A stretch of 64,000 nucleotides of DNA. It comes from a virus. The first letter of the stretch is position 1; each line of letters begins with the position of its first letter. The notes beneath the pieces were generated by a model. It was not told the DNA's origin. It searched no databases and saw nothing but the letters and a program-made list of their open reading frames with translations. The DNA is taken from positions 286,470-350,469 of the IMG/VR virus record IMGVR_UViG_3300035180_001778, one strand, 5' to 3'. The translations under genes and the position numbers were made by a program. Positions 15,692 to 23,737 of this stretch are shown here, one piece after another.

Positions 15692-15764
15692 GCTCCCGTA
15701 GCTCAATTGGCTGAGCAGCGGATTTCAAATCTGTTGTATAGGGGTTCGAGTCCCCTCGGGAGCA
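15692..15764 (+). tRNA. tRNA with anticodon UCA (reads UGA): opal suppressor
   Basis: A complete 73-nt class I cloverleaf: acceptor GCTCCCG/CGGGAGC, D stem GCTC/GAGC, anticodon stem GCGGA/TCTGT with loop TTTCAAA, 5-nt variable loop, T stem AGGGG/CCCCT with loop TTCGAGT, discriminator A, no encoded CCA. Anticodon bases 15725-15727 are TCA. It lacks the 8-bp acceptor and long variable arm of selenocysteine tRNA. UGA is still a normal stop in most genes here, so this is a suppressor and not evidence for a changed code. Amino acid identity cannot be read off. Confidence 0.9.
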
Positions 15765-15777
15765 TTCGGAGAAGACA

Positions 15778-16065
15778 ATGAGCGCAACGACGGACGACGA
15801 AGATCGAAAAAAGGCACCTCTCCGAAAGGTCTTCTCGATCTACTGGTACGTGAAGGCCGAGGGGGTGGTGTTCGGCCCTAACTGGGGGGACTACACGGAT
15901 ATCAATCCTGCGGTACACGACCATGGCTCTGATCCCATCGTTGAGAACAGACTCGGGATGTACCAACCCTCAGATATCCTCGAAGCCAAGGAGATCCTGC
16001 GATCCAAAGGCTTCAAGAACGTTCGCGCCGTGAAGGTCACGGTCTATCGGAAGCAGCGGGGCTAG
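15778..16065 (+). CDS. Hypothetical protein, 95 aa
   Basis: Begins 14 nt after the tRNA 3' end with CGGAG at a ribosome-binding distance, so it shares the tRNA transcript. Contains FSIYWYVKAEGVVFGPNWGDY and a C-terminal helix-strand. No recognised family. Confidence 0.7.
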   Translation: MSATTDDEDRKKAPLRKVFSIYWYVKAEGVVFGPNWGDYTDINPAVHDHGSDPIVENRLGMYQPSDILEAKEILRSKGFKNVRAVKVTVYRKQRG

Positions 16066-16379
16066 ACCAGCGCGAGAGGAAGTCTCTGAAGGAGCTTCCT
16101 GCCATTCGGCTCGATGGCAATGGCCGTCATCTCATTCTGCCGATCGGGTTCATGGAAGACCGAGCACTTGATGTCTCGGTCTTCTGCCTTTTGTACCAGC
16201 TTCCTGAGCGCCATCTCATCCGGCACGGCCTTGAGGATGAGGTAGTTCGAGGTCTTGTACCACTCCCGATCGATCTCGGGATGTTGGTCGACGAACTCCC
16301 GGAAAGCGTGAGCCGCTTGAATGGCCTGTTGCCCGGCGGGAAGGTCGCTGCGTGTGACGAGGAAGAGCTTCTGATTCAC
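16062..16379 (-). CDS. PTH2-family peptidyl-tRNA hydrolase-like protein, 105 aa
   Basis: MNQKLFLVTRSDLPAGQQAIQAAHAF matches the PTH2 N-terminus (K-x-V-x-R-x-D-L...GQ...Q..HA), and TAIAIEPN with LLQRLPLAL matches its C-terminal strand-helix. It would release stalled peptidyl-tRNA, or it may bind tRNA. Its position beside the suppressor tRNA is suggestive. GTG start preceded by AGG. It overlaps the convergent gene's stop. Confidence 0.75.
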   Translation of the reverse strand: MNQKLFLVTRSDLPAGQQAIQAAHAFREFVDQHPEIDREWYKTSNYLILKAVPDEMALRKLVQKAEDRDIKCSVFHEPDRQNEMTAIAIEPNGRKLLQRLPLALV

Positions 16380-16446
16380 CTGAACACCTGTAGGGAGGAA
16401 GAAGGCTTCCTCTTGGCGGCCCGCTGGAGAGCGCTATCCTCTGGAC

Positions 16447-16645
16447 ATGCCCTCAACGTGGACCGAATACGAAGTCGAAAACGAGACACCCAACCGCCGT
16501 GTTCGGCGAGCTATGCGCAAGCACAAGGCTCGCCCCGGAGTGACCGTGATCGTGTGCTCGCGACCCTCAGCTCCCCACGCACAACCTGACCACCCACCCT
16601 CAAGGCGGTTCGGCGATGAATGCTGCCGCTGGGAAGAAGCCATAG
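16447..16645 (+). CDS. Small basic protein, probably frameshifted near its C-terminus
   Basis: MPSTWTEYEVENETPNRRV... is basic and helical. Codons that look coding continue in a different frame after about residue 38 (LPTHNLTTHPQGGSAMNAAAGKKP) to a TAG at 16643-16645 that abuts the convergent gene. I infer one frameshift near 16555. No function recognised. Confidence 0.45.
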
Positions 16646-16927
16646 CTACGCAGCCGCCTCAGCAACCGAGTCCTCGGCACGGAGGAAGGCCTCTGCTTCC
16701 GTGATCAGCGCCTTGAGCTTGCAGTCTTCGGCGTGGCCGAACGTGAGCTTGCTGCGACGGCTCTCGTTCGTGGAACCAGGCTGAAGGCCGTCGCACGAGG
16801 AACACTGCACGATCGAATCGGAGCAGCACCCACGCCCACAAGGAACCCGCACGTCGACCCACTCGTGCTCGACGGCGATTTCGAGGAGGTCCCGGATGAT
16901 GTCCGCGGTCGTCCGGACTTCTTCCAT
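16646..16927 (-). CDS. Cys-rich hypothetical protein, 93 aa
   Basis: CGRGCC followed by CSSC suggests a zinc site, then a helical C-terminus ending in Ala repeats. The ATG overlaps the stop of the upstream gene (TGATG). Confidence 0.65.
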   Translation of the reverse strand: MEEVRTTADIIRDLLEIAVEHEWVDVRVPCGRGCCSDSIVQCSSCDGLQPGSTNESRRSKLTFGHAEDCKLKALITEAEAFLRAEDSVAEAAA

Positions 16928-17456
16928 CAGACCCGAGCCTCCTCGATAGCCTGCGTCTCCGCCGCCTTCATCACGAGCCGGGCCAGATGCCAGGTCATGG
17001 GGGCGGGGCCGCCAGCAAGCCACGCGGTGACCGCTGCCCGCGTCCAGGAGCCAGCCGCGAGGCTGGCATACTCCTCGATGGCCTGGAGGATGTTCGTGAC
17101 CGAGGGGCCGTTCTCGGGGCCACACAGAGCGCCTCCATGCTCTGGTACGTCCGACCCCGAAGAGCCACGTACGCCAGCATGAGGTAACGAGCCGTGTCGC
17201 CTTCGAGCCGCTTGTTGTCCCAGAGCGCGTACCGCGCCGGGCCCGTTTCCGGCCGGTGGAAGGGCTTCAGGTCCTTCTTACCGGGAGAAGGGTAGTTCGT
17301 CCCGCGGGTCAATTCCCGACCCTGACGGACCTTCGCCAGCTCCTCGATCCCGCCAGCCTTCCACTTGAGGCTGTTGATGTCGTTCCGGATGCCCCGGATG
17401 ACTTCGTTCTGGTTCTTGATGTCCTGCTTCAACGCCGCCGCATTCATGTTCTTCAT
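16927..17456 (-). CDS. Hypothetical protein, about 175 aa, frame broken in a TG repeat
   Basis: Starts MKNMNAAALKQDIKNQNEVI with GGAGAG upstream. Coding character continues to ...SMEALC, then switches frame at the TGTGTG run (17121-17126) to GPENGPSVTNILQAIEE... ending EARV at 16927. Removing one TG repairs it. The C-terminal half is helical. Function unknown. Confidence 0.6.
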
Positions 17457-17533
17457 GATCTCTCTCCTGTAATTTGTTCGGAAGTGACCGGACACGAACC
17501 AGGAAAGGGCGGGGCGCGAGCGACTTGGTGTAT

Positions 17534-17554
17534 TCAGGCTTCGTAGAACTTCAT
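17534..17554 (-). other. Possible 6-codon leader peptide
   Basis: ATG AAG TTC TAC GAA GCC TGA, 9 nt after a sigma70-like -10 and about 80 nt ahead of the next gene. Could be a leader peptide or chance. Confidence 0.3.
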
Positions 17555-17563
17555 GGTGGACCT

Positions 17564-17591
17564 ACCTTACGGAGTTTTTGGGGGCTGTCAA
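17564..17591 (-). promoter_or_regulatory. Host-type promoter TTGACA-N16-TAAGGT
   Basis: A consensus sigma70 -35 with the same 16-bp spacing as the class A set but a different -10. It drives 16927-17456 through a leader of about 100 nt. Confidence 0.55.
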
Positions 17592-17842
17592 GAAAAGATA
17601 TCGTCTTCGAGTAGGACTGTCCAAGCGGTCGGCCTGTGGGTTCTGTCCCACTCCCACAAAAGCTTGAGGTCGAGGTGAATGGGCTGGAAGCCCTGCTTGT
17701 CCCGCTGCTTGCTGACGAAGAAGCTCATCGTGCTGGAGGACGGCATGGGGGTGTCTCGATGTAGACGGACCACCATTGAGGTGTCGTACAAGATCGAGGC
17801 ACCGCCCGGAATGCGGTCATTCTGGTTAGGCACCGATCTCAT
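17588..17842 (-). CDS. Short protein resembling the C-terminal end of a RecA-fold helicase, with shared tail
   Basis: PGGASILYDTSMVVRLHRD followed by FFVSKQRDKQGFQPIHLDL recalls the last strands of DnaB/RadA-type ATPases, but no Walker A is present in 84 aa, so this is at most a fragment; weak call. It ends RPTAWTVLLEDDIFS, a strong example of the acidic W tail. It overlaps the upstream gene by 17 nt. Confidence 0.55.
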   Translation of the reverse strand: MRSVPNQNDRIPGGASILYDTSMVVRLHRDTPMPSSSTMSFFVSKQRDKQGFQPIHLDLKLLWEWDRTHRPTAWTVLLEDDIFS

Positions 17843-18098
17843 CCTCTTTCAAGATTACAGCCCAAGCCGTCGTAGACTTCTTGAGTGGCTTCTTGGGCTT
17901 ACCTCTTCTCGGGAGGAGGTAAACGAAACCCCCTCGGGGTCCACCTCCAGGAAGCCGTTGAAGCTCCTTGCTTTGGCAAAGGAGCCTGAGACATGAAGAC
18001 ACGGACGCGACGTTCCCGCCGATGTGCCTTGCGATCTCTGTGGCGGTCCAACCTTCATGGACTGCCACAGAAGCCAGGATGTCGGTCCGGATGCTCAC
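17826..18098 (-). CDS. Winged-helix DNA-binding protein with shared tail, 90 aa
   Basis: TEIARHIGGNVASVSSCLRLLCQSKEL followed by a glycine-rich wing GGGPRGGFVYLLP is a typical winged HTH. It ends STTAWAVILKEDEIGA, the shared tail. GTG start overlaps the upstream stop (GTGA). A likely regulator of its own operon. Confidence 0.75.
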   Translation of the reverse strand: MSIRTDILASVAVHEGWTATEIARHIGGNVASVSSCLRLLCQSKELQRLPGGGPRGGFVYLLPRRGKPKKPLKKSTTAWAVILKEDEIGA

Positions 18099-18406
18099 GC
18101 AGAACCGACGGTCTGGGACCCGCCGAAGATCCTGTCGTAGTTCTGCCGGTATGCCGGGGTGGCGACCTGCGCCGGGCCGTGACGGTACTCATCGACGACC
18201 TTGAAGCCGGGGCCGTTCTCGCGGGCCTCCAGGGTCATCATGGTGGCGCCTTCCGGGATGGGCTGTCCATCTTTGACGTCGACCACCGTCCCGAAGGACA
18301 CCTCGCAGCCGGAGGTGTGCCGAATCGCAGGACGCATGCCGTTCCCGAGATCCGGGCCGAGCATGACCACATCTTCCATCGGGCACTTTTTCTCGTCGTT
18401 GCTCAT
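18095..18406 (-). CDS. Hypothetical protein, 103 aa
   Basis: MSNDEKKCPMEDVVMLGPD... beta-rich. First gene of a three-gene unit with 17826 and 17588. ATG 8 nt after a GGTGTACT element that forms a divergent inverted pair with the one for 18478. Confidence 0.7.
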   Translation of the reverse strand: MSNDEKKCPMEDVVMLGPDLGNGMRPAIRHTSGCEVSFGTVVDVKDGQPIPEGATMMTLEARENGPGFKVVDEYRHGPAQVATPAYRQNYDRIFGGSQTVGSA

Positions 18407-18414
18407 GCTAGTAG

Positions 18415-18439
18415 AGTACACCAAAGCCCTTGGTGTAGA
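18415..18439. promoter_or_regulatory. Divergent class B promoter pair
   Basis: TACACCAA-AGCCC-TTGGTGTA: two GGTGTA -10 elements in inverted orientation serve 18406 (minus) and the gene at 18478 (plus). Confidence 0.5.
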
Positions 18440-18477
18440 GGCGGTTGAACCACAAAACGACCACCCGAAAGATCACG

Positions 18478-19851
18478 ATGCCCGAAGGTAACCCCCAACT
18501 CTGTGAGATTTGGGAGACATCCGATGCCCTGCGAGGATCGACAATCCGTTGTGTTGTCGGTGATGTAGCTCCGAACGCCATCACGTTCGTGAGCCTGGCA
18601 GGGAACCGTACGCGCATCCCGGCGATCCGCATGGCCGGCTGGCATTTCGTGCAGAGCCCTCCCCCCAATCTGATGTCCTGCTCGCGTCGTGGGTGCCGCC
18701 TCCCGGGGCTTCTACGTTTCGAGCGAGGGATAACCCCCGAATGGGTCTGCGCTCGGCACATGCCCGTTGGAACCCGAGCCACGCTCGACCTCGTGCCGCG
18801 TCCCAACCAAGACCCTCCCACTCTCGAAACCCCGATCATCATCTGCGCCGCCTGTGAGGGTGACAACCCCGTCCAGGATGCGAACGTTCTCATTGGTCGG
18901 GACGACATCGAGATGTGGTTCTGCCAGCGGTGCAACAACGTCTGGGGGATCGTTCTCGAAGAGAACACGCGCGACAGGGCTGTACCGCTTACATCGCGTG
19001 AACTCGCCACATGGTACAGCTCCCGAGTGCGGCTCCTCGTGGAAGCCATGGAACGGGGCGGCCGACACCCGACCCATGTCGAGGTGTCGGCGACTGTGTG
19101 GACTTTGCTGTATGATGCACACAACGAAGCCACTTTCATGTTGTACGGGATTCCTGCCCGGCGAGTCCTGGACTTTCTATCTCCAGACACTCGGCGCGCA
19201 ATGGTGACGTTGCAGACTCGGGACGCGATTCGCTCGGCGGCTCTTCCTGTGTCGCGGCTCGGCAGCGTCCCGAACCGCTCTCCAGAGATCACGGGCAATA
19301 ACCCGCTCCTGACCTGGGTTCAGGAGCAACGCACCATTCGAGCCCTCCCTCAGCCGACCCCTATGCCCCCTCCCGAGAAGACAGTCAGGTTGGAAGAACA
19401 GATGGGGATCCCTACGATGGGGTCCACATGGGTCAACCGTGGGACTGGGGTGCTCATCGAGGTGACGGGCCTATCGTTTGCCGAAGGCACACAACAGATC
19501 ATTCAGTTCAGAGCCGTTCTGGTGGCTGAATCGAATATCCGAGAACCTCACTCGCGTCTTGGCTATGATGACTTCGTCACGCTGCATCGCGTCTGGCACA
19601 ACGACGGAAAGACCGAGATGCCCTACTTGGACCTCGGTCTACAGCTCGGCGACGAATGGATTCAGAACCATAATCGGGTCGTGGTCGAGATCCTGCACAT
19701 CGACCACAAGAAGGAGACCGTCTCGGTCTACGAGAAAGACACGAAACGTCGCTCCGCCCTGAAGATGCGAGAGTTCGCACCTGGCGGTAACTGGCGGAAG
19801 ATCGTCCGTCGCACGGCCTTTGAAGCCCTGGAGGATGACGACTTCGGCTGA
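18478..19851 (+). CDS. Large hypothetical protein with zinc ribbon and shared tail, 457 aa
   Basis: CAAC and CQRC about 30 residues apart (near 115-145) form a zinc ribbon. There is an earlier Cys pair near 60. It ends RRTAFEALEDDDFG, a tail variant with Phe for Trp. An in-frame TTG at 18445 sits 5 nt after TGTAGA and could be the leaderless start, adding 11 residues. Function unknown; the two zinc sites suggest nucleic-acid contact. Confidence 0.7.
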   Translation: MPEGNPQLCEIWETSDALRGSTIRCVVGDVAPNAITFVSLAGNRTRIPAIRMAGWHFVQSPPPNLMSCSRRGCRLPGLLRFERGITPEWVCARHMPVGTRATLDLVPRPNQDPPTLETPIIICAACEGDNPVQDANVLIGRDDIEMWFCQRCNNVWGIVLEENTRDRAVPLTSRELATWYSSRVRLLVEAMERGGRHPTHVEVSATVWTLLYDAHNEATFMLYGIPARRVLDFLSPDTRRAMVTLQTRDAIRSAALPVSRLGSVPNRSPEITGNNPLLTWVQEQRTIRALPQPTPMPPPEKTVRLEEQMGIPTMGSTWVNRGTGVLIEVTGLSFAEGTQQIIQFRAVLVAESNIREPHSRLGYDDFVTLHRVWHNDGKTEMPYLDLGLQLGDEWIQNHNRVVVEILHIDHKKETVSVYEKDTKRRSALKMREFAPGGNWRKIVRRTAFEALEDDDFG

Positions 19852-19852
19852 G

Positions 19853-20101
19853 CTACTCGAAGTCCACGTCGAGCTGGTCGAGCAGGGTCTTCCTCGGCGG
19901 CTTAGCAGTGGATCGCCAAGTGTCGGTTTGGGGGAGATCCGCTTCGAATACCGTACCCGCACCGAAGACTCGTTTGACCTTGCCTCCTTTGATCGTGCAT
20001 TCCACGACCTGTGCCGAGGAGCCATTGACCGTCAGCACGTAATACAACTTGCCGTCGGGGCTCTTGTAGACAGTCTTGGGCTTGATCTCGTCTTTGGGCA
20101 T
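19853..20101 (-). CDS. Hypothetical protein with shared tail, 82 aa
   Basis: MPKDEIKPKTVYKSPDGKLYYVL..., a small beta-barrel-like protein. It ends PRKTLLDQLDVDFE, a tail without Trp. Last gene of the minus-strand operon beginning at 21701. The start after the previous stop, with GAGG upstream, is preferred to the longer frame. Confidence 0.7.
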   Translation of the reverse strand: MPKDEIKPKTVYKSPDGKLYYVLTVNGSSAQVVECTIKGGKVKRVFGAGTVFEADLPQTDTWRSTAKPPRKTLLDQLDVDFE

Positions 20102-20108
20102 GGCAACC

Positions 20109-20528
20109 TCAAATCGGAATTGACTTCCTACGTTCCTGTTCAGCAATGATGGCCTTCTTGGCTCGCTCCCAGTTGGTGACGTTCATCATCTTCATCGAGG
20201 TGAACATGGGGTAGCCGTTGACGCCCCGAGGGAGCGCCTGATCGTAGTTCTCGTAGAAGACACCGATGGTCTTGAGGCTCTCGATGTTGTACGAGTTCAG
20301 CGCACCGAAGACCAAGGGCAGGAAGATATGCCCGATCATGTTCGGATCCTGTACCTGAGCCGACGTGAAGGTCCGACCGTCGACCACTCCGTTGATGAAG
20401 CTCCGGAGGTCGTCGTCGCTCATCGGGGCCCACTGTATGGCCGGCTTGTGATCGTCCCAGAACTCCGAGAGCTGCGCCGGATCTTCAGGGTCCTTCGGGT
20501 CGAGAAGAATGTCGTCTTCGTCCATCAT
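20109..20528 (-). CDS. Acidic hypothetical protein, 139 aa
   Basis: MMDEDDILLDPKDPEDPAQL followed by SEFWDD: an acidic, Trp-containing N-terminus resembling the shared tail. Middle (INGVVDGRTFTSAQVQD) unrecognised. The ATG overlaps the upstream stop (ATGA); an ATG 9 nt upstream is the alternative. Confidence 0.7.
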   Translation of the reverse strand: MMDEDDILLDPKDPEDPAQLSEFWDDHKPAIQWAPMSDDDLRSFINGVVDGRTFTSAQVQDPNMIGHIFLPLVFGALNSYNIESLKTIGVFYENYDQALPRGVNGYPMFTSMKMMNVTNWERAKKAIIAEQERRKSIPI

Positions 20529-20701
20529 TTCGGGCACTCGGCTGCGGGGTAGGAGTTGTGGTGGGTGACCGCGGTATTCAAGACGACGCGAGACTTCCCC
20601 GTGTAGCGCTCCTTGCCGTGCTCGTTCACCTCGACCTCATACTCGGCGTAGGAGTTGCTCGACACATGAGAGCGCTGGACGAACCAGTAGGTCTCTTTCA
20701 C
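20525..20701 (-). CDS. Hypothetical protein, 58 aa
   Basis: GTG start overlapping the upstream TGA. KETYWFVQRSHVSSN... beta-rich; ends PAAECPK. Coupled on both sides. Confidence 0.65.
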   Translation of the reverse strand: MKETYWFVQRSHVSSNSYAEYEVEVNEHGKERYTGKSRVVLNTAVTHHNSYPAAECPK

Positions 20702-21114
20702 AGATCCTCCACAAGAAGGGCTTCCCAGGCTGTGGGTTGGATCTTCGTCCAAAGGCCCCTCTCGACCGAGCCTCGCCGCAGCCCAAACGTCTGCCCGGTT
20801 TTGAGATTGACCCCTTGGGCCAAGCCTCCGAAGGTCCCACCCTGGTATTCCTGCGTGATCCGGATCGGTCCCTTCACCCTCTCCTGCCACAGCTCCCCGA
20901 TCTTCGGCTCATCGATGCCAGGGATGCCGGCGGAATTCCCCGCACACTTCGCACACCAGATGTTCTCGAAGTCTCGGATCCTGGGGTTCAAGCTGAAGGT
21001 GATCTCCTTCGGTGCCCCGCACGCATTGCAGTTGGGGGAGTGTCGAGGCAGCTCCGGGATCGAGTCGTGCTTCGGGGGGTATTCCCGGAAGGACTTTTTC
21101 ACGTCGTTGACCAT
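20698..21114 (-). CDS. Zinc-ribbon protein with shared tail, 138 aa
   Basis: CNAC and CAKC about 35 residues apart form a zinc ribbon in the N-terminal half. It ends IQPTAWEALLVEDL, a strong example of the shared tail. It overlaps the NUDIX gene upstream and the 58-aa gene downstream. Confidence 0.75.
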   Translation of the reverse strand: MVNDVKKSFREYPPKHDSIPELPRHSPNCNACGAPKEITFSLNPRIRDFENIWCAKCAGNSAGIPGIDEPKIGELWQERVKGPIRITQEYQGGTFGGLAQGVNLKTGQTFGLRRGSVERGLWTKIQPTAWEALLVEDL

Positions 21115-21486
21115 GCCCTCTCCTCGAACAGCTTCCGGTTGTAGGTGCGGAACGTGCAGCACTTCTTCAGGAAGTTGCGACGGCTCTGCCAGGTGACCTT
21201 CCCGGCCTCCCGCTGCTCCGGAACGCCTTCGTACCTGTACACGAGGTACGAGATGACGTGGCAGCCCTTGACGTCGATACGGCGGAAGACCTCTTTGGCC
21301 TCCAGCACCTTGAGCCCAGTCTCTTCCTCGACTTCCCGGACCATGGCGTCGTAGGGGCTCAGGTCTGTGGGCTCGACCGCGCCCCCCAGGCAAGCCGAGG
21401 TCCGTGGGGTCGGTCTTGCGGGATACGCTCAGGACGCGGTCTTGCGCGTCCAGGATCAGAGCGGTGACGGCGGATACAGGTCTCAC
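21099..21486 (-). CDS. NUDIX hydrolase-like protein, frameshifted in the NUDIX box
   Basis: GTG start overlapping the upstream stop (GTGA) with AGGAG upstream. The frame reads VRPVSAVTALILDAQDRVL... LGLPGG, then shifts at a six-base G/C run (21382-21387). One added base continues AVEPTDLSPYDAMV and the box REVEEETGL, giving a complete NUDIX motif (G-x5-E-x7-REVEEETG). It would hydrolyse nucleoside diphosphate-linked substrates. The break is more likely an assembly error than a real mutation because the box is otherwise intact. Confidence 0.75.
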
Positions 21487-21701
21487 GGGATACTCCTGAA
21501 GTTGCGGGATCGGACCCAGAGAGAGCGGCCCTCGAAGCGGACGACCATGTTGCAGTCGAAGAGCATCTGGACTTTCTCCACACACCCTTCCCGGCCCGCC
21601 AAGATCGGAACCCCGATGATCACGAGGGGATTTGGGGTTCCAAGACAATCTTGGTGCGCGACGACACGATCGCCTACTTGAAACGGGCTGGCTTCTCTCA
21701 T
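21483..21701 (-). CDS. Hypothetical KOW/SH3-like protein, 72 aa
   Basis: FQVGDRVVAHQD then GREGCVEKVQMLFDCNMVVRFEGRSLWV matches the spacing of KOW/SH3-like beta barrels. First gene of the operon down to 19853. ATG 7 nt after a class A promoter. Confidence 0.6.
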   Translation of the reverse strand: MREASPFQVGDRVVAHQDCLGTPNPLVIIGVPILAGREGCVEKVQMLFDCNMVVRFEGRSLWVRSRNFRSIP

Positions 21702-21708
21702 CCCAGGC

Positions 21709-21736
21709 TATACAGGCCGACCCCGAAGGCGATCAA
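21709..21736 (-). promoter_or_regulatory. Class A promoter for the 21701-19853 operon
   Basis: TTGATC, 16 bp, TGTATA; 7 nt to ATG. Its TGA is the stop codon of the gene at 21733. Confidence 0.8.
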
Positions 21737-23373
21737 CCTTCTGCGGGCTTCTTGGGCTTCTTGGGCTTCTTCTTCCCCAGCTTCTTGGCTTCCTTCTCTT
21801 TTTCCTTCCGATCCCATTCGCGGGACTCCGCCCGGTCCACCTTGTCCCGCTCCCGACGCTCCTTGACGGGCCCCATCGTCAGCTTGTAGAGCTTCCCCAA
21901 GAACTTCCGGTGCGCCTCCCACTCCCCACACTGAGGCCCCTTGTAGGAGCTGGGATGCCAGATGTACCGCACCTCGGACAGGACACTCTGGATGAGTGCC
22001 AGCTCACCCATGGAGTTGAGGTAGTCGGTCACCTCTTCCTCCGTGAGCGTCTGCTTGAGCATGAGCTGCCAGTGCGTGTTCAGCCCCGCGCAGGAAATCG
22101 AGGGGTTCTTGCTGATCATGTAGGAGATCGGGTTGAACTTGCACTCCAGAGCATCCTCCATGAAGATGCGGCTCGTCAGCCAGTACGCCGCACTCTCGCG
22201 CATGCCCTCCAGCTTCGACTTGTCGGCTTCATCGCCCTTGGCCTCCAGCTCAGCGATCTCCGCCTGACGCCGGGCATTCGATTCGTCCGCTTCCGCTTGA
22301 GCCTTCTTGCAGAAGTCCCACGCCTCCCGAGCGGCATTGTGGTAGGCCTCGACGTCGGACATGACCCTCTTGTACCCCGGCCCGTAGGTCTCGACCTTCG
22401 TGCCGGTGAGAGCTTGCCAGACATCCTCCCGGATCATGGCCTGGAGGATCGGAAACGTCTTGGGGCGCTTGGACTCCGACATCAGGGAGAAGTCGTGCCC
22501 CTGTTGCGTCTTCGTTCCCATCTTCGGACGGATGTTGAGTTCCCCGTCCACCATGGCACGATCCGTCCCACACGCGAGCATCACCGCGTATCGACGACGG
22601 AGCTTCTTCGCGAGGACCTGGAGCATCTTCTTCGTCTCCTCGCCTCGCATGTACCCGCCGCAGCGGACCCGGATCTCACCGTGGCGGATCTGGTCGACGA
22701 TGAAGCCGTACTGCACGTTGCCGAGCTTCAGCGGGACAACTCCCGTGTCGCTCTCCATGGCAGCATCCGCAGCTTCATCTTCAGCGAAGTCCGCAGCTTC
22801 TTCCTCTTCGGTCCGATCCTTGGTATGCAGACCGTTGCCCTGACGCTTCCGATTCCGAGCCTCGCGAAGATCCTCGTGTTTTTTCAGGAGGGTCGCATCG
22901 GCCATCGTGATCGTCAGCCCCGCCGTACGGATGATGTTCTCCACACGTCGCAGCGTCGGGATGCCCTTGGGAATCACGCTCTTGGGCATGAAGCTGAACT
23001 TGGGGCGCTTCCGTTCGAGGTCTCGGACCTCGATGTGGCACTCTTGCGTTGCATCGAGCAGCTCGTCGAAGGCCATTCCCTTCCTGGCGGGGACATCGTG
23101 AACGGTGTTGTCCCCGAGGCCCTTCTCGACCAGGTCAAGCTTGAACGCATCGAGCCACAGCCGTTGGATCGAGGGGTCTTTACAGTCCTCGATCGAGCCG
23201 TAGTCGTTGTACTCCGCACGGATAGGCGGAGTACGGATGTACCACTCCTCCGCCCCATTGGCGTAGTCCCCTCTCTCGCTGAAGGGGCTCGCTTGGAGCA
23301 GGATATAGCGGACGGGGTCTCCGGCACCGATCGGCAACCCCGAGACGCAGCATGTGTAGTCGAATGATCCCAT
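21733..23373 (-). CDS. Large hypothetical protein with Lys-rich C-terminus, 546 aa
   Basis: No recognised domain. The N-terminal segment has CCVSGLPIGAGD, possibly a half zinc finger. The centre is charged and acidic (EEEEAADFAEDEAAD), with a long coiled coil after residue 350. The C-terminus is a triple in-frame KKP repeat (9-bp unit). The stop is the TGA of the next promoter. The ATG 8 nt after TGTACT is preferred over the one 2 nt after it. Confidence 0.7.
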   Translation of the reverse strand: MGSFDYTCCVSGLPIGAGDPVRYILLQASPFSERGDYANGAEEWYIRTPPIRAEYNDYGSIEDCKDPSIQRLWLDAFKLDLVEKGLGDNTVHDVPARKGMAFDELLDATQECHIEVRDLERKRPKFSFMPKSVIPKGIPTLRRVENIIRTAGLTITMADATLLKKHEDLREARNRKRQGNGLHTKDRTEEEEAADFAEDEAADAAMESDTGVVPLKLGNVQYGFIVDQIRHGEIRVRCGGYMRGEETKKMLQVLAKKLRRRYAVMLACGTDRAMVDGELNIRPKMGTKTQQGHDFSLMSESKRPKTFPILQAMIREDVWQALTGTKVETYGPGYKRVMSDVEAYHNAAREAWDFCKKAQAEADESNARRQAEIAELEAKGDEADKSKLEGMRESAAYWLTSRIFMEDALECKFNPISYMISKNPSISCAGLNTHWQLMLKQTLTEEEVTDYLNSMGELALIQSVLSEVRYIWHPSSYKGPQCGEWEAHRKFLGKLYKLTMGPVKERRERDKVDRAESREWDRKEKEKEAKKLGKKKPKKPKKPAEG

Positions 23374-23385
23374 GACCATCTAGTA

Positions 23386-23418
23386 CACCAGTGACCCCCA
23401 AATTGGGGGTCACTGGTG
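23386..23418. repeat. 33-bp near-perfect palindrome
   Basis: 16-bp arms CACCAGTGACCCCCAA and complement with a 1-bp centre. It contains the stop of 23410-23667 and the GGTG of the next -10. Probably a terminator fused to a promoter. Confidence 0.7.
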
Positions 23419-23667
23419 GATCTTATCGGTCGGGATGGCCCACACCGAAACACCGCGAAAACGAGCAATGAGACGCTCGTTCAACGTCGCCACTCCAAGA
23501 GACCCCAGGAACGAACTCTCATCCGTCGGGGTCTGGCCTAGAAAGACCAGGAAGCCGTTGGACGTGTCATCCGTGAATGCCGTGACGTCACCCTGCGTAC
23601 GGAAGGTATTCAGCGTCAGGGTGATGGCTCGGAAGGACTCCCACTCGACGCGGCAATCATCGAGCAT
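23410..23667 (-). CDS. Hypothetical protein, 85 aa
   Basis: MLDDCRVEWESFRAITLTL... A small alpha/beta protein. Its ATG abuts the stop of a 11-codon leader frame, so translation depends on reinitiation or on a second start. Function unknown. Confidence 0.65.
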   Translation of the reverse strand: MLDDCRVEWESFRAITLTLNTFRTQGDVTAFTDDTSNGFLVFLGQTPTDESSFLGSLGVATLNERLIARFRGVSVWAIPTDKIHQ

Positions 23668-23703
23668 TTAGATATGGTCCTGGGAGAGGGTCGGGGTATC
23701 CAT
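23668..23703 (-). CDS. Possible 11-aa leader ORF
   Basis: MDTPTLSQDHI, starting 6 nt after a promoter with -35 TTGGTC, 16 bp, TGTAGG. Its TAA is followed at once by the ATG of 23410-23667. Confidence 0.4.
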   Translation of the reverse strand: MDTPTLSQDHI

Positions 23704-23709
23704 GCCCCT

Positions 23710-23737
23710 CCTACAACTCCAAGTATATCAGGACCAA
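23710..23737 (-). promoter_or_regulatory. Class A promoter, -35 variant TTGGTC
   Basis: TTGGTC, 16 bp, TGTAGG; 6 nt to ATG at 23703. Confidence 0.65.

Noticed and set aside
15692-15764. Selenocysteine tRNA
   Set aside because: 7-bp acceptor, 5-nt variable loop and 73-nt length do not fit tRNA-Sec.
17588-17842. A functional DnaB-type helicase
   Set aside because: Only an 84-residue C-terminal-like segment without Walker A; resemblance may be chance.
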